Assembly (NCBI GenBank): GCA_934358495.1
Contig: CAKRKO010000058.1
Span: 1 to 16,723, forward strand
Length of the DNA: 16,723 bases
Reading direction: 5' to 3'
DNA from: an uncultured Eubacterium sp.
Lineage (GTDB): Bacteria; Bacillota; Clostridia; Lachnospirales; Lachnospiraceae
Shown: positions 7,725 through 14,164 of the stretch, piece by piece
Layout: each line of letters starts with the position of its first letter
Numbering within the stretch: position 1 is the stretch's first letter
Position numbers and translations under genes: made by a program
The notes under the pieces: generated by a model
Seen by the model: the letters and a program-made list of their open reading frames with translations, nothing else
The model's database searches: none
Told to the model about the DNA's origin: nothing

Positions 7725-7889
7725 GATTACACGGATTGTTCCGTGCTTTGCACTCCCACAATCCTTCCCGCTATTCGCATATCGTGGGATAAAAATCCCA
7801 CTTTTATGCTCATATCGGGGCGTGCCCCAAGGTCACTCATCCACCCTTGTGCAAGCACAGGTGGACTCAGACCTTTTGACACTGTAATC
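7725..7889. repeat. Multi-hairpin structured intergenic element
   Basis: This 165-bp gene-free segment has an outer stem GATTACA (7725-7731)/TGTAATC (7883-7889) enclosing several hairpins. They are GGATTGT (7733-7739)/ACAATCC (7758-7764) with inner GTGC/GCAC; GTGGGAT (7784-7790)/ATCCCAC (7795-7801), extended by GCAT/ATGC; GGGGC/GCCCC (7817-7828); and AAGGTC (7829-7834)/GACCTT (7870-7875) with inner CCACC/GGTGG and TGTGC/GCACA. It may be a palindromic dispersed repeat or a structured RNA made from either strand. I do not recognise a known riboswitch, and no protein-coding frame is evident. With the 12-bp hairpin it fills most of the 7590-7912 gene-free stretch. Confidence 0.7.
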
Positions 7890-7912
7890 TAAATAATCAA
7901 AAAAGGTATTTT

Positions 7913-9511
7913 TTATCTGTCCCACTTATCGCACAATGCATTGATCTGATCTGCAAACTTCGCCATATCCTTATTTGCGATCTCTTTATTTTTATGGATG
8001 ACCGCGATCAGGCGCTGACCTGCTGCCAGAAGTCTTTCAAATACCGTGTTGACAGATTTCTTGGTCTTGCGCTTCTCTGCCAGTTTTCTACTGCCCTGTA
8101 CGACACACAGATTCTGCTGCAGATCATAAATATCCCCGCTGTACGGAGCCACTGCATCCACGCCAACCACTTCTTTTAAATGTGCCGCAAAATTATCCGT
8201 CACCTGATCCTGTCCATGGACTACGAAAATCCGTTTTGGTTTCTGTTTCATGCCCTGCACCCAGGCTGTCAGATGATCCTTATCTGCATGGCCACTGATA
8301 CCCGGCAAATTCAAAATCTCCGCATTGACATGCACTGTCTCACCAAAGAGTTTTACCTCTTTTGCGCCGTTCAACAGCTGATATCCCAATGTGCCCGGAA
8401 CCTGATATCCAACAAATACAATAGTACACTCTTCCCGCCACAAATTATGTTTCAGATGATGGCGGATACGGCCTGCCTCACACATTCCGGAAGCAGATAT
8501 AATTACCTTTGGTGTCTTGATAAAATTAATGCCTCTGGATTCATCACTGGAAACTGTTGTCTTTAATCCGGGGAAACCAATTGGATTAATGCCACCTTTG
8601 ATCATTTCCAGATCTTCCTCGCGAAAACACTCCAGCACGTTTTTATTAAAAATATTTGTCGCTTCGATGGCAAGCGGACTATCCACATACACCTCGAAAT
8701 TCTGGAAAGAAGACAACATCTGATTTTGTTTGATTTTTCTCAGATAATACAGCATTTCCTGGGTACGTCCTACGGAAAATGCCGGAATAACTACGTTTCC
8801 TCCTCTGGCAAATGTTACTGCCAGCACTCTGGCCAGCTCGGATGCATAATCAGGCGGAACATCATGATTTCTGTCTCCATAGGTAGACTCCACGATCAGA
8901 TAATCCGCGGATTCCGGGATTTCCGGATCACGGATCAGCGCACGGTTGCCATTTCCAATATCACCGGAGAAGATCAGTTTGCACTCATCGTCCCCCTCTT
9001 TTGCCCACATTTCAATAAAAGAAGAGCCAAGCAGATGACCTGCATCACGGAAACATACAGTCAATTCATCGCACACATGCACTTTTTTATCATAATCACA
9101 TGGCACAAAATAGTTCAAAACACCCTGTGCATCATTCACACTGTACATCGGAACGACTTCCGGCTGACCGGCTCTGCGGGCTTTCCGGTTTCTCCAGTCT
9201 GCCTCAAACTCCTGAATGTGTGCACTGTCTTTTAACATGATGTTACAAAGCTGTGTGGTCGCATTTGTGGCAAAAATCTGTCCACGGAAGCCTCTTGCAT
9301 ACAACAGCGGCAATAATCCGGAATGGTCGATATGTGCGTGTGTCACAAACACATAATCAATCGCTGCTGCATTCACCGGAATATCCTGATTTTCGTAGAT
9401 GTCTGCCCCCTGTTCCATACCACAATCCACCAGGATATGTTTTTCCCCGATTTTCAGATAATGACAACTTCCTGTTACTTCATGCGCTGCACCAATAAAT
9501 TCAATCCTCAT
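7913..9511 (-). CDS. MBL-fold/beta-CASP/RMMBL nuclease (CPSF-like RNA hydrolase)
   Basis: The 532-aa protein belongs to the metallo-beta-lactamase-fold nucleases with a beta-CASP cap, related to CPSF73-like and TTHA0252-type RNA-processing enzymes. Two-metal-site residues are visible: THAHIDH (57-63; His58, His60, Asp62, His63), His159 in AGHLLGSS, Asp184 in FSGD and His408 in SGHAD. His432 in VVHGQ is a further conserved site. The beta-CASP region carries STYGDRNH (209-216), IPAFSVGRTQE (242-252) and ISASGMCEAGRIRHHL (338-353). About 60 C-terminal residues, basic and predicted helical, extend beyond the RMMBL domain and may bind RNA. The ATG at 9511 has an AAGGGGG site seven bases upstream. 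It is probably transcribed alone; the promoter is not clear. Family assignment is firm, substrate unknown. Confidence 0.93.
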   Translation of the reverse strand: MRIEFIGAAHEVTGSCHYLKIGEKHILVDCGMEQGADIYENQDIPVNAAAIDYVFVTHAHIDHSGLLPLLYARGFRGQIFATNATTQLCNIMLKDSAHIQEFEADWRNRKARRAGQPEVVPMYSVNDAQGVLNYFVPCDYDKKVHVCDELTVCFRDAGHLLGSSFIEMWAKEGDDECKLIFSGDIGNGNRALIRDPEIPESADYLIVESTYGDRNHDVPPDYASELARVLAVTFARGGNVVIPAFSVGRTQEMLYYLRKIKQNQMLSSFQNFEVYVDSPLAIEATNIFNKNVLECFREEDLEMIKGGINPIGFPGLKTTVSSDESRGINFIKTPKVIISASGMCEAGRIRHHLKHNLWREECTIVFVGYQVPGTLGYQLLNGAKEVKLFGETVHVNAEILNLPGISGHADKDHLTAWVQGMKQKPKRIFVVHGQDQVTDNFAAHLKEVVGVDAVAPYSGDIYDLQQNLCVVQGSRKLAEKRKTKKSVNTVFERLLAAGQRLIAVIHKNKEIANKDMAKFADQINALCDKWDR

Positions 9512-9574
9512 AGAAAAACCCCCTTCTACACATTATGTAATCCTTTTTCTCATATAATTTTATGAAATCAAAAT

Positions 9575-9654
9575 AATATGAACGCAAAGCGAATGCGTTC
9601 ATGAGCAAGTAGTGAAAACGGATTGCGAATGTCCGCTTTACTACGCTCATATTA
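9575..9654. repeat. Dispersed palindromic repeat, copy 1 (complete)
   Basis: An outer stem AATATGA (9575-9581)/TCATATT (9648-9654) encloses two hairpins. One is GAACGCA (9580-9586)/TGCGTTC (9594-9600). The other is long, ATGAGC..GTAGT..AAA.CGGA (9601-9622) with TCCG.TTTACTACGCTCAT (9632-9650) around loop TTGCGAATG. About 40 bases recur inverted at 16315-16354. Read on the minus strand it ends in a T-rich tract, so it could also terminate the DUF815 gene, which has no other visible terminator. It lies in the 215-bp gap between the nuclease and ATPase genes. Confidence 0.8.
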
Positions 9655-9726
9655 CTTTAACATCATTAAATCCTGCTCTCTCATCTGTCCTTCTTTTTTA
9701 CCAATCACTGCTTCTCATTTGTAAGA

Positions 9727-11034
9727 CTATTCTTCTTTGCCCTGCAGATAGTAAATAAACTGCTGTGCCGTTCTGCCGGAAATTCCGCCATGGCTCAGCT
9801 CCCATTTATTTGCCTCTGCTTTCAGTTCATCCTCAGACATCTTGATACCTGCTTTTGCTGCCAGATGGATCACAATGTCAAAATACTCTTTCTGACTCGG
9901 TTTGGAATAATTGATGGTGACACCAAAACGATTAACCAAAGAGAGTTTCTCCTGCATTGTATCGGAACGATGCATGCCCTCATCCTGCTGTACATCGTTG
10001 CGGTCGTTCCATGTTTCACGAATCAGATGACGGCGATTGGATGTCGCATAAATCAGTATATTATCCGGTTTTGTCTCCACGCCACCTTCAATAACTGCTT
10101 TCAGGAATTTATATTCAATCTCAAATTCCTCAAATGAGAGATCATCCATATAAATAATGAACTTGTAATTTCTGTTTTTCACTGCTGCGATCACATTTGA
10201 CAAATCTTTGAACTGATGCTTGTAAATTTCAATCATGCGCAGGCCCTGACCGTAAAACTCGTTGACAATTGCTTTAATACTGGTTGATTTACCTGTACCA
10301 CTGTCACCAAAGAGCAGTACGTTGTTTGCTTTTTTGCCTTCCACAAAAGCACGGGTATTGTCTACCAGTTTTTTCTTCTGAATCTCATACCCAACCAGAT
10401 CGGACAGCATCACTTTATCCATGTTGTTGATCGGTAAAAATACAAGTTTGCTGTCGGTACGATCCTGAATACGGAAAGCCTTGTTCAGACCAAACATACC
10501 AACACCATAGTCTCTGTAAAACTCGGTTACCGCTGTAAAAAATCCTTCTACATCTTTTGCCTGCTCCATGCGGCTGCTCAATGCCTGTACTTTCTCACTG
10601 ACATTTTTATTGTACATCAGTTCTTTTTTCTCAATGGCACGATAATTGGAAATCTGTGTAAAGCAGTCAATGCCAAGGGATTTCTCAATTTCAGAAAAAT
10701 CATACTCAAACAGATTTTTGATGGCTGCGAAATCATTTCTTGCAAAATGATTGACGCTTCCGTCGTTTGCACCGATTTTTTCACAGGTGATGCTAAATGG
10801 ATTTTCATTTGTAATAAGAAAATAAGCCAGATAATTGTGCCACAGATTATTATCAAATCCAAAATCCGTTGCCACCGTCAGCAGACGTTTGATCTGGGTA
10901 TACACCTTGCGGATCAGCACTGCATTGCTCTGGGTGCCCTCCTCAAATTCCCGGAAAATCTCGCCCATCTGATATAAAATACAATCCTCGTCTATATCTC
11001 CATACATAATTAATTTTGCAATATCTCTGTACAT
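9727..11034 (-). CDS. DUF815-type P-loop ATPase
   Basis: The 435-aa protein has an N-terminal helical region (about 1-200) and a C-terminal P-loop NTPase of the DUF815 type. Motifs: Walker A GDSGTGKS (243-250), Walker B FIIYMDDLSFEE (292-303), sensor-like ATSN (330-333) and a possible arginine finger in SLVNRFG (365-371). The preceding HRSDTMQEKLSL stretch is characteristic of the family as I recall it. No signal peptide or membrane segment is seen, so it is probably cytosolic; no function is firmly known. The ATG at 11034 has AGGAGG seven bases upstream. It diverges from the xpaC-telA operon with back-to-back promoters about 200 bp apart, hinting at shared stress control. Its 5' leader has a small hairpin (11062-11077). 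Confidence 0.88.
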   Translation of the reverse strand: MYRDIAKLIMYGDIDEDCILYQMGEIFREFEEGTQSNAVLIRKVYTQIKRLLTVATDFGFDNNLWHNYLAYFLITNENPFSITCEKIGANDGSVNHFARNDFAAIKNLFEYDFSEIEKSLGIDCFTQISNYRAIEKKELMYNKNVSEKVQALSSRMEQAKDVEGFFTAVTEFYRDYGVGMFGLNKAFRIQDRTDSKLVFLPINNMDKVMLSDLVGYEIQKKKLVDNTRAFVEGKKANNVLLFGDSGTGKSTSIKAIVNEFYGQGLRMIEIYKHQFKDLSNVIAAVKNRNYKFIIYMDDLSFEEFEIEYKFLKAVIEGGVETKPDNILIYATSNRRHLIRETWNDRNDVQQDEGMHRSDTMQEKLSLVNRFGVTINYSKPSQKEYFDIVIHLAAKAGIKMSEDELKAEANKWELSHGGISGRTAQQFIYYLQGKEE

Positions 11035-11061
11035 ACTGAAACCTCCTGTACGTTTTTTTAT

Positions 11062-11077
11062 GGTTCCTGCCGGAACC
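11062..11077. repeat. Small perfect hairpin in the ATPase gene leader
   Basis: GGTTCC (11062-11067) and GGAACC (11072-11077) pair around a 4-base loop, 15 bases upstream of the ATPase ribosome binding site. On the plus strand a T-run follows at 11087-11093, but no plus-strand gene precedes it. On the minus strand A residues follow, so it is not a terminator there. Confidence 0.45.
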
Positions 11078-11095
11078 TGTTTATGCTTTTTTTAT

Positions 11096-11124
11096 AGTTT
11101 ATACCCTTTTTTCCACTTTGCCAA
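11096..11124 (-). promoter_or_regulatory. Candidate promoter of the DUF815-type ATPase gene
   Basis: On the minus strand, TTGGCA (11124-11119) and TAAACT (11101-11096) are spaced by 17 bases. The alternative -10 TATAAA (11103-11098) gives 15. The -35 nearly abuts that of the divergent xpaC promoter. Confidence 0.4.
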
Positions 11125-11127
11125 TAG

Positions 11128-11156
11128 TTGTATTTTTCTTTCTGATAAGGTATTAT
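11128..11156 (+). promoter_or_regulatory. Candidate promoter of the xpaC-telA operon
   Basis: TTGTAT (11128-11133) and TATTAT (11151-11156) are separated by 17 bases, about 75 bases ahead of the xpaC ATG. Confidence 0.5.
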
Positions 11157-11232
11157 AGAAAACATGAAAACGAATCCCTTTCTTATTGTAAGAACTACAG
11201 GATTTGCATAACGTGACAAAGGAGATTTTTAT

Positions 11233-12399
11233 ATGCCAAATACAAACTGGAACGACGTTGGTGATAAAATAAAAGATGCCGTTGACGCAGCCATCTCCAC
11301 CGGAGATTTTACAAACCTGAGTCGTTCCATCGGAGACGTGATCAATGACACCATCGACAATGTAAAAAGTTCAGTAAAAGATCCTGCAAAAAATTCATAT
11401 AGTTCTAACCCGTACTATAAAACGACACACACACGACCGGCTCCGGATCAGGCGCAGCCACCGGTGTTGTACAACAAGCGTCCAGGCGGACAGGCCGGTG
11501 CCATCATCAGCATGGCGCTTGGATATTCCGTTGGAATATTTACACTGGCAGGACTGATCACATTCACAGCCCTCAGTGCAGCTGTTTCCCATATGTTTAT
11601 TGTACCGGTTGTTATCTTCGGTGTACTCGCCGTCACCGGATTTACCCTTGGTGCCAACGGCACAAAGAAAATACGCCTGCTGAACCGTTTCAGAAGCTAT
11701 GTACGCCAGATCGACCACCATTTAAGTGTGCCGCTTCAGCAGCTTGCGGATCGCAATCACAAATCCACCGCATTTATTGCAAAAGATCTGCAGAAAATGA
11801 TTGATCAGCATCTGTTCTATGAAGCACATGTGGACACACAGGACAACTATTTCCTGCTTTCTGATCAGGCTTACGAGGATTACCGTAACGCAAGACTGGA
11901 ATATTATGAAAAGAAAAAAGTGATGGAAAAAGAGCAGAAAGAACATAAAGTATCTGCCGAATGCCAGAAACTGATTGATGAAGGACAGACTTATGTCCGC
12001 CATATCCGTGAATGCAACGATGCAATCCCGGGAGAGGAAATTTCCAGCAAACTGGATAAAATGGAGCAGCTGGTACAGCGTATTTTTGACGAAGTCCGGA
12101 TCCATCCGGAAGTTGCCCCGGAGCTGCAGAAAATGATGAACTATTATCTGCCGACTACATCCAAACTGCTGGATGCTTACCGCGAGCTGGATCAACAGCC
12201 GATTGAAGGGGAAAATATCAGTAACACAAAAGCTGAAATTGAGCAGACAGTCGATACGCTGAATATCGCATTTGAAAAACTGCTGGACAACTTATTTGCG
12301 GACCGCGCCTGGGATATCTCTTCTGATATCTCAGTATTAAACACGATGCTGGCACAGGAAGGTCTGAAAGAAGACGATTTTAACCTTAATAACAAATAA
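11233..12399 (+). CDS. xpaC: XpaC-like membrane protein (5-bromo-4-chloroindolyl phosphate hydrolysis family)
   Basis: The 388-aa protein has an amphipathic N-terminus (1-50) and a Pro/Gln-rich linker. A hydrophobic block of probably two membrane helices follows (about 88-112 and 119-141), then a long charged, largely helical cytoplasmic part (about 145-388) with coiled-coil character around 210-240 (EYYEKKKVMEKEQKEHK). This layout and the directly following telA gene match the xpaC-yaaN arrangement known from Bacillus. The family name comes from an X-phosphate phenotype; no catalytic motif is visible and the molecular role is unsettled. The ATG at 11233 has AAAGGAG eight bases upstream. It is the first gene of the operon, and telA begins 27 bases after its stop codon. 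Assignment rests on architecture and synteny more than on diagnostic residues. Confidence 0.78.
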   Translation: MPNTNWNDVGDKIKDAVDAAISTGDFTNLSRSIGDVINDTIDNVKSSVKDPAKNSYSSNPYYKTTHTRPAPDQAQPPVLYNKRPGGQAGAIISMALGYSVGIFTLAGLITFTALSAAVSHMFIVPVVIFGVLAVTGFTLGANGTKKIRLLNRFRSYVRQIDHHLSVPLQQLADRNHKSTAFIAKDLQKMIDQHLFYEAHVDTQDNYFLLSDQAYEDYRNARLEYYEKKKVMEKEQKEHKVSAECQKLIDEGQTYVRHIRECNDAIPGEEISSKLDKMEQLVQRIFDEVRIHPEVAPELQKMMNYYLPTTSKLLDAYRELDQQPIEGENISNTKAEIEQTVDTLNIAFEKLLDNLFADRAWDISSDISVLNTMLAQEGLKEDDFNLNNK

Positions 12400-12426
12400 A
12401 ATCATAATTTAAGGAGAACATTTACT

Positions 12427-13584
12427 ATGGACAACGAATTCAAAGATTTTGCAACCACACCAACACTGACTTTTGATGTGGCACCTGAGACAAAAGATGC
12501 ACCAGCTACGCCGTCTGCTTCCGAGCTTGCAGAACAAGTTTCCGATCCAGCTTTCAGTGAGAACAATCTGTCACCAGAGGAATTGCAGATGGTCAATGAT
12601 TTTTCTGAAAAAATTGACCTTCATAACTCTCAGGCAATCCTGCAGTACGGCGTTGGCACACAGAAAAAAATGGCTGATTTTTCTGAAGCTGCCCTGAACA
12701 ATGTCCGCACCAAAGACCTTGGCGAAGTTGGCGACATGCTTTCTGCCCTGGTTATCGATCTGAAAAGCTTTGATGTCACTGAGCAGGACAAAGGATTCAA
12801 AGGATTATTCAAGAAATCTTCCAACAAGATTACTGCCATGAAAGCCAAATATGACAAAGCGGAAGTAAATATAAATAATGTATGTACCGCCCTTGAGGGT
12901 CATCAGGTAACTCTGATGAAAGACATTGCCCTGCTGGACAAAATGTACGATGTAAATCTCACCTATTTCAAAGAACTTTCCATGTACATTCTTGCCGGAA
13001 AGAAAAAATTGGAAGAAGTGCGCACTGGTGAACTTGCAGCGGCTGTTGCAAAAGCAAACGCATCTAATCTGCCGGAAGATGCACAGGCTGCCAAAGATTT
13101 ACAGTCTATGTGCGACCGTTTTGAGAAAAAGATCCATGATCTGGAATTAACCCGTATGATTTCCATTCAGACCGCACCTCAGATCCGTATGGTGCAGAAT
13201 AATGATACCATGATGGCAGAAAAAATTCAGTCCACAATCGTAAATACCATTCCACTGTGGAAAAGCCAGATGGTACTTGCACTCGGCATTGAACATTCTG
13301 CACAGGCTGCAAAAGCTCAGCGTGAAGTAACCGATATGACCAATGAACTTCTCCGTAAAAATGCGGATATTCTGAAAACAGCTACCATTGATACTGCCAA
13401 AGAATCCGAACGAGGCATCGTGGATCTGGAGACCTTAAAACACACAAACGAATCTCTGATCAGCACCTTTGATGAAGTACTGAAGATTCAGACAGAAGGA
13501 CGTGAAAAACGCCGCACCGCCGAAGCAGAAATGCAGCGTATGGAAAATGAACTCAAACAGAAGCTTCTTGAAATTCATGGTTAA
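12427..13584 (+). CDS. telA: TelA/YaaN-family protein (toxic anion resistance)
   Basis: The 385-aa protein is soluble and almost wholly alpha-helical, typical of the TelA family. That family was named for tellurite resistance and is associated with envelope stress and some antimicrobial resistance. After a Thr/Pro/Ala-rich N-terminus (about 1-45) come family-like stretches. They include KGFKGLFKKSSNKITAMKAKY (near 122-142), LLDKMYDVNLTYFKELSMYI (near 168-187), and QTAPQIRMVQNND (near 246-258) with IPLWKSQMVLAL (near 274-285). The C-terminus is a charged coiled coil (about 350-385). No membrane segment or catalytic motif is seen. AAGGAG lies ten bases before the ATG. It follows xpaC in one operon, matching xpaC-yaaN. 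No clear terminator follows, so read-through into the small genes downstream is possible. Confidence 0.92.
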   Translation: MDNEFKDFATTPTLTFDVAPETKDAPATPSASELAEQVSDPAFSENNLSPEELQMVNDFSEKIDLHNSQAILQYGVGTQKKMADFSEAALNNVRTKDLGEVGDMLSALVIDLKSFDVTEQDKGFKGLFKKSSNKITAMKAKYDKAEVNINNVCTALEGHQVTLMKDIALLDKMYDVNLTYFKELSMYILAGKKKLEEVRTGELAAAVAKANASNLPEDAQAAKDLQSMCDRFEKKIHDLELTRMISIQTAPQIRMVQNNDTMMAEKIQSTIVNTIPLWKSQMVLALGIEHSAQAAKAQREVTDMTNELLRKNADILKTATIDTAKESERGIVDLETLKHTNESLISTFDEVLKIQTEGREKRRTAEAEMQRMENELKQKLLEIHG

Positions 13585-13657
13585 GTTTCTGATTTTTAAC
13601 ATTTTTTAAGGTTTTGTTTGCTATATCTTAATAAAATTAGTCTAATATAACACTGCT

Positions 13658-13702
13658 GTATGTAAAAAATTGAAAGGAAGTGACACAAGTAAATTTACAT
13701 AC
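13658..13702 (+). promoter_or_regulatory. Spaced inverted repeat in the leader of the small-gene pair
   Basis: GTATGTAAA (13658-13666) and TTTACATAC (13694-13702) are perfect 9-base complements around a 27-base spacer, ending 34 bases before the first small gene. It may be an operator or a leader hairpin. The words TATGTAAAAAATT, CAAGTAAATTT and TTACATACA recur in the response regulator promoter at 16451-16483. A possible -10 (TAATAT, 13643-13648) lies just upstream without a good -35. Confidence 0.5.
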
Positions 13703-13735
13703 ACAAATATTATTAGTATCAAGGAGAATTTGCAA

Positions 13736-13843
13736 ATGAAACATTCAAGAAGCTATAATAGATACAATTGCACTTTTTATAAAAACAGTTCCAAAAAAAT
13801 TAGTTATGGCAGTGCTAAATGGTCCAGACGTTGGGGGCACTAA
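13736..13843 (+). CDS. Small basic peptide gene (35 aa), unrecognised
   Basis: Frame of 35 codons starting MKHSRSYNRY and ending SAKWSRRWGH. AAGGAG (13721-13726) lies nine bases upstream of the ATG. The peptide is strongly basic, rich in Lys/Arg/Ser/Tyr/Asn, with one Cys (residue 12) and two Trp (29, 33) near the C-terminus. It has no hydrophobic signal or membrane segment. A second small frame begins three bases after its stop, and a strong terminator closes the unit, which supports a real bicistronic transcript. It could be a secreted or processed peptide, a toxin, or an RNA-binding peptide; no known family is recognised. No maturation or export enzyme is adjacent. Coding status rests on the ribosome binding site and context only. 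Confidence 0.5.
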   Translation: MKHSRSYNRYNCTFYKNSSKKISYGSAKWSRRWGH

Positions 13844-13846
13844 TCA

Positions 13847-14020
13847 ATGAAAAAACCTTTATCTTCAAAAGAAAAAGTGTTGCTACTTGGAAATGCTGTC
13901 TATTGCTTTTTATACTTGATAAGCTTTCTTATTACAGGAAATATTCTCTGGACACATTTAATCATACAATTGATTGTTTTTAATCTGACTATATGGTTGA
14001 TTTTCTATTTAAAGGAATAA
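13847..14020 (+). CDS. Small membrane protein gene (57 aa), unrecognised
   Basis: Frame of 57 codons with a charged N-terminus (MKKPLSSKEK). Two hydrophobic segments follow (about 11-30 and 35-54) separated by a short GN turn, and it ends LKE. It is predicted to be a two-helix inner membrane hairpin. It begins three bases after the stop of the 35-aa peptide gene. A GGGGG run about nine bases upstream, inside the end of that gene, could serve as ribosome binding site, suggesting translational coupling. A basic peptide followed by a small membrane protein recalls peptide-immunity or small regulator pairs, but that is inference. Codon and base composition is more AT-rich than telA, which may mean recent acquisition or a non-conserved gene. 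The terminator at 14087-14149 follows. Confidence 0.5.
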   Translation: MKKPLSSKEKVLLLGNAVYCFLYLISFLITGNILWTHLIIQLIVFNLTIWLIFYLKE

Positions 14021-14086
14021 TTTACAAAAACAATAATTATACCGTATGCCAAAAGAATCTGATGACATAACTTAATAACTGAAATG

Positions 14087-14149
14087 AAGAAATCGAATCC
14101 ATTTTTTCAAATGTCTAGCGTCTGAAAAATGGATTCGATTTCTTTTTTT
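14087..14149 (+). terminator. Strong terminator between the small genes and the convergent kinase gene
   Basis: A long stem pairs 14087-14109 with 14123-14144 (AAGAAATCGAATCCAT against ATGGATTCGATTTCTT), with one bulged A, around a 13-base loop. A T-run (14143-14149) follows on the plus strand. It ends 15 bases from the stop of the minus-strand kinase gene. The minus side has a weaker T-rich tail, so it may work both ways. Confidence 0.9.
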
Positions 14150-14164
14150 AGACTAAAAAATTAT

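Noticed and set aside
13595..13611. Pho-box-like repeats TTTAACA and TTTAAGG after telA
   Set aside because: The period is 10 rather than 11 bases and they lie too far from the candidate -10; likely chance in T-rich DNA.
13680..13739. GTG-started 19-codon leader frame overlapping the ATG of the 35-aa peptide gene
   Set aside because: The AAAGGA site is only a couple of bases from the GTG and composition is unremarkable; too weak to call.
13736..13843. KxxxW-type or other RiPP precursor in the 35-aa peptide
   Set aside because: The Lys-Trp spacing does not fit the streptide motif and no radical SAM, peptidase or transporter gene is nearby.
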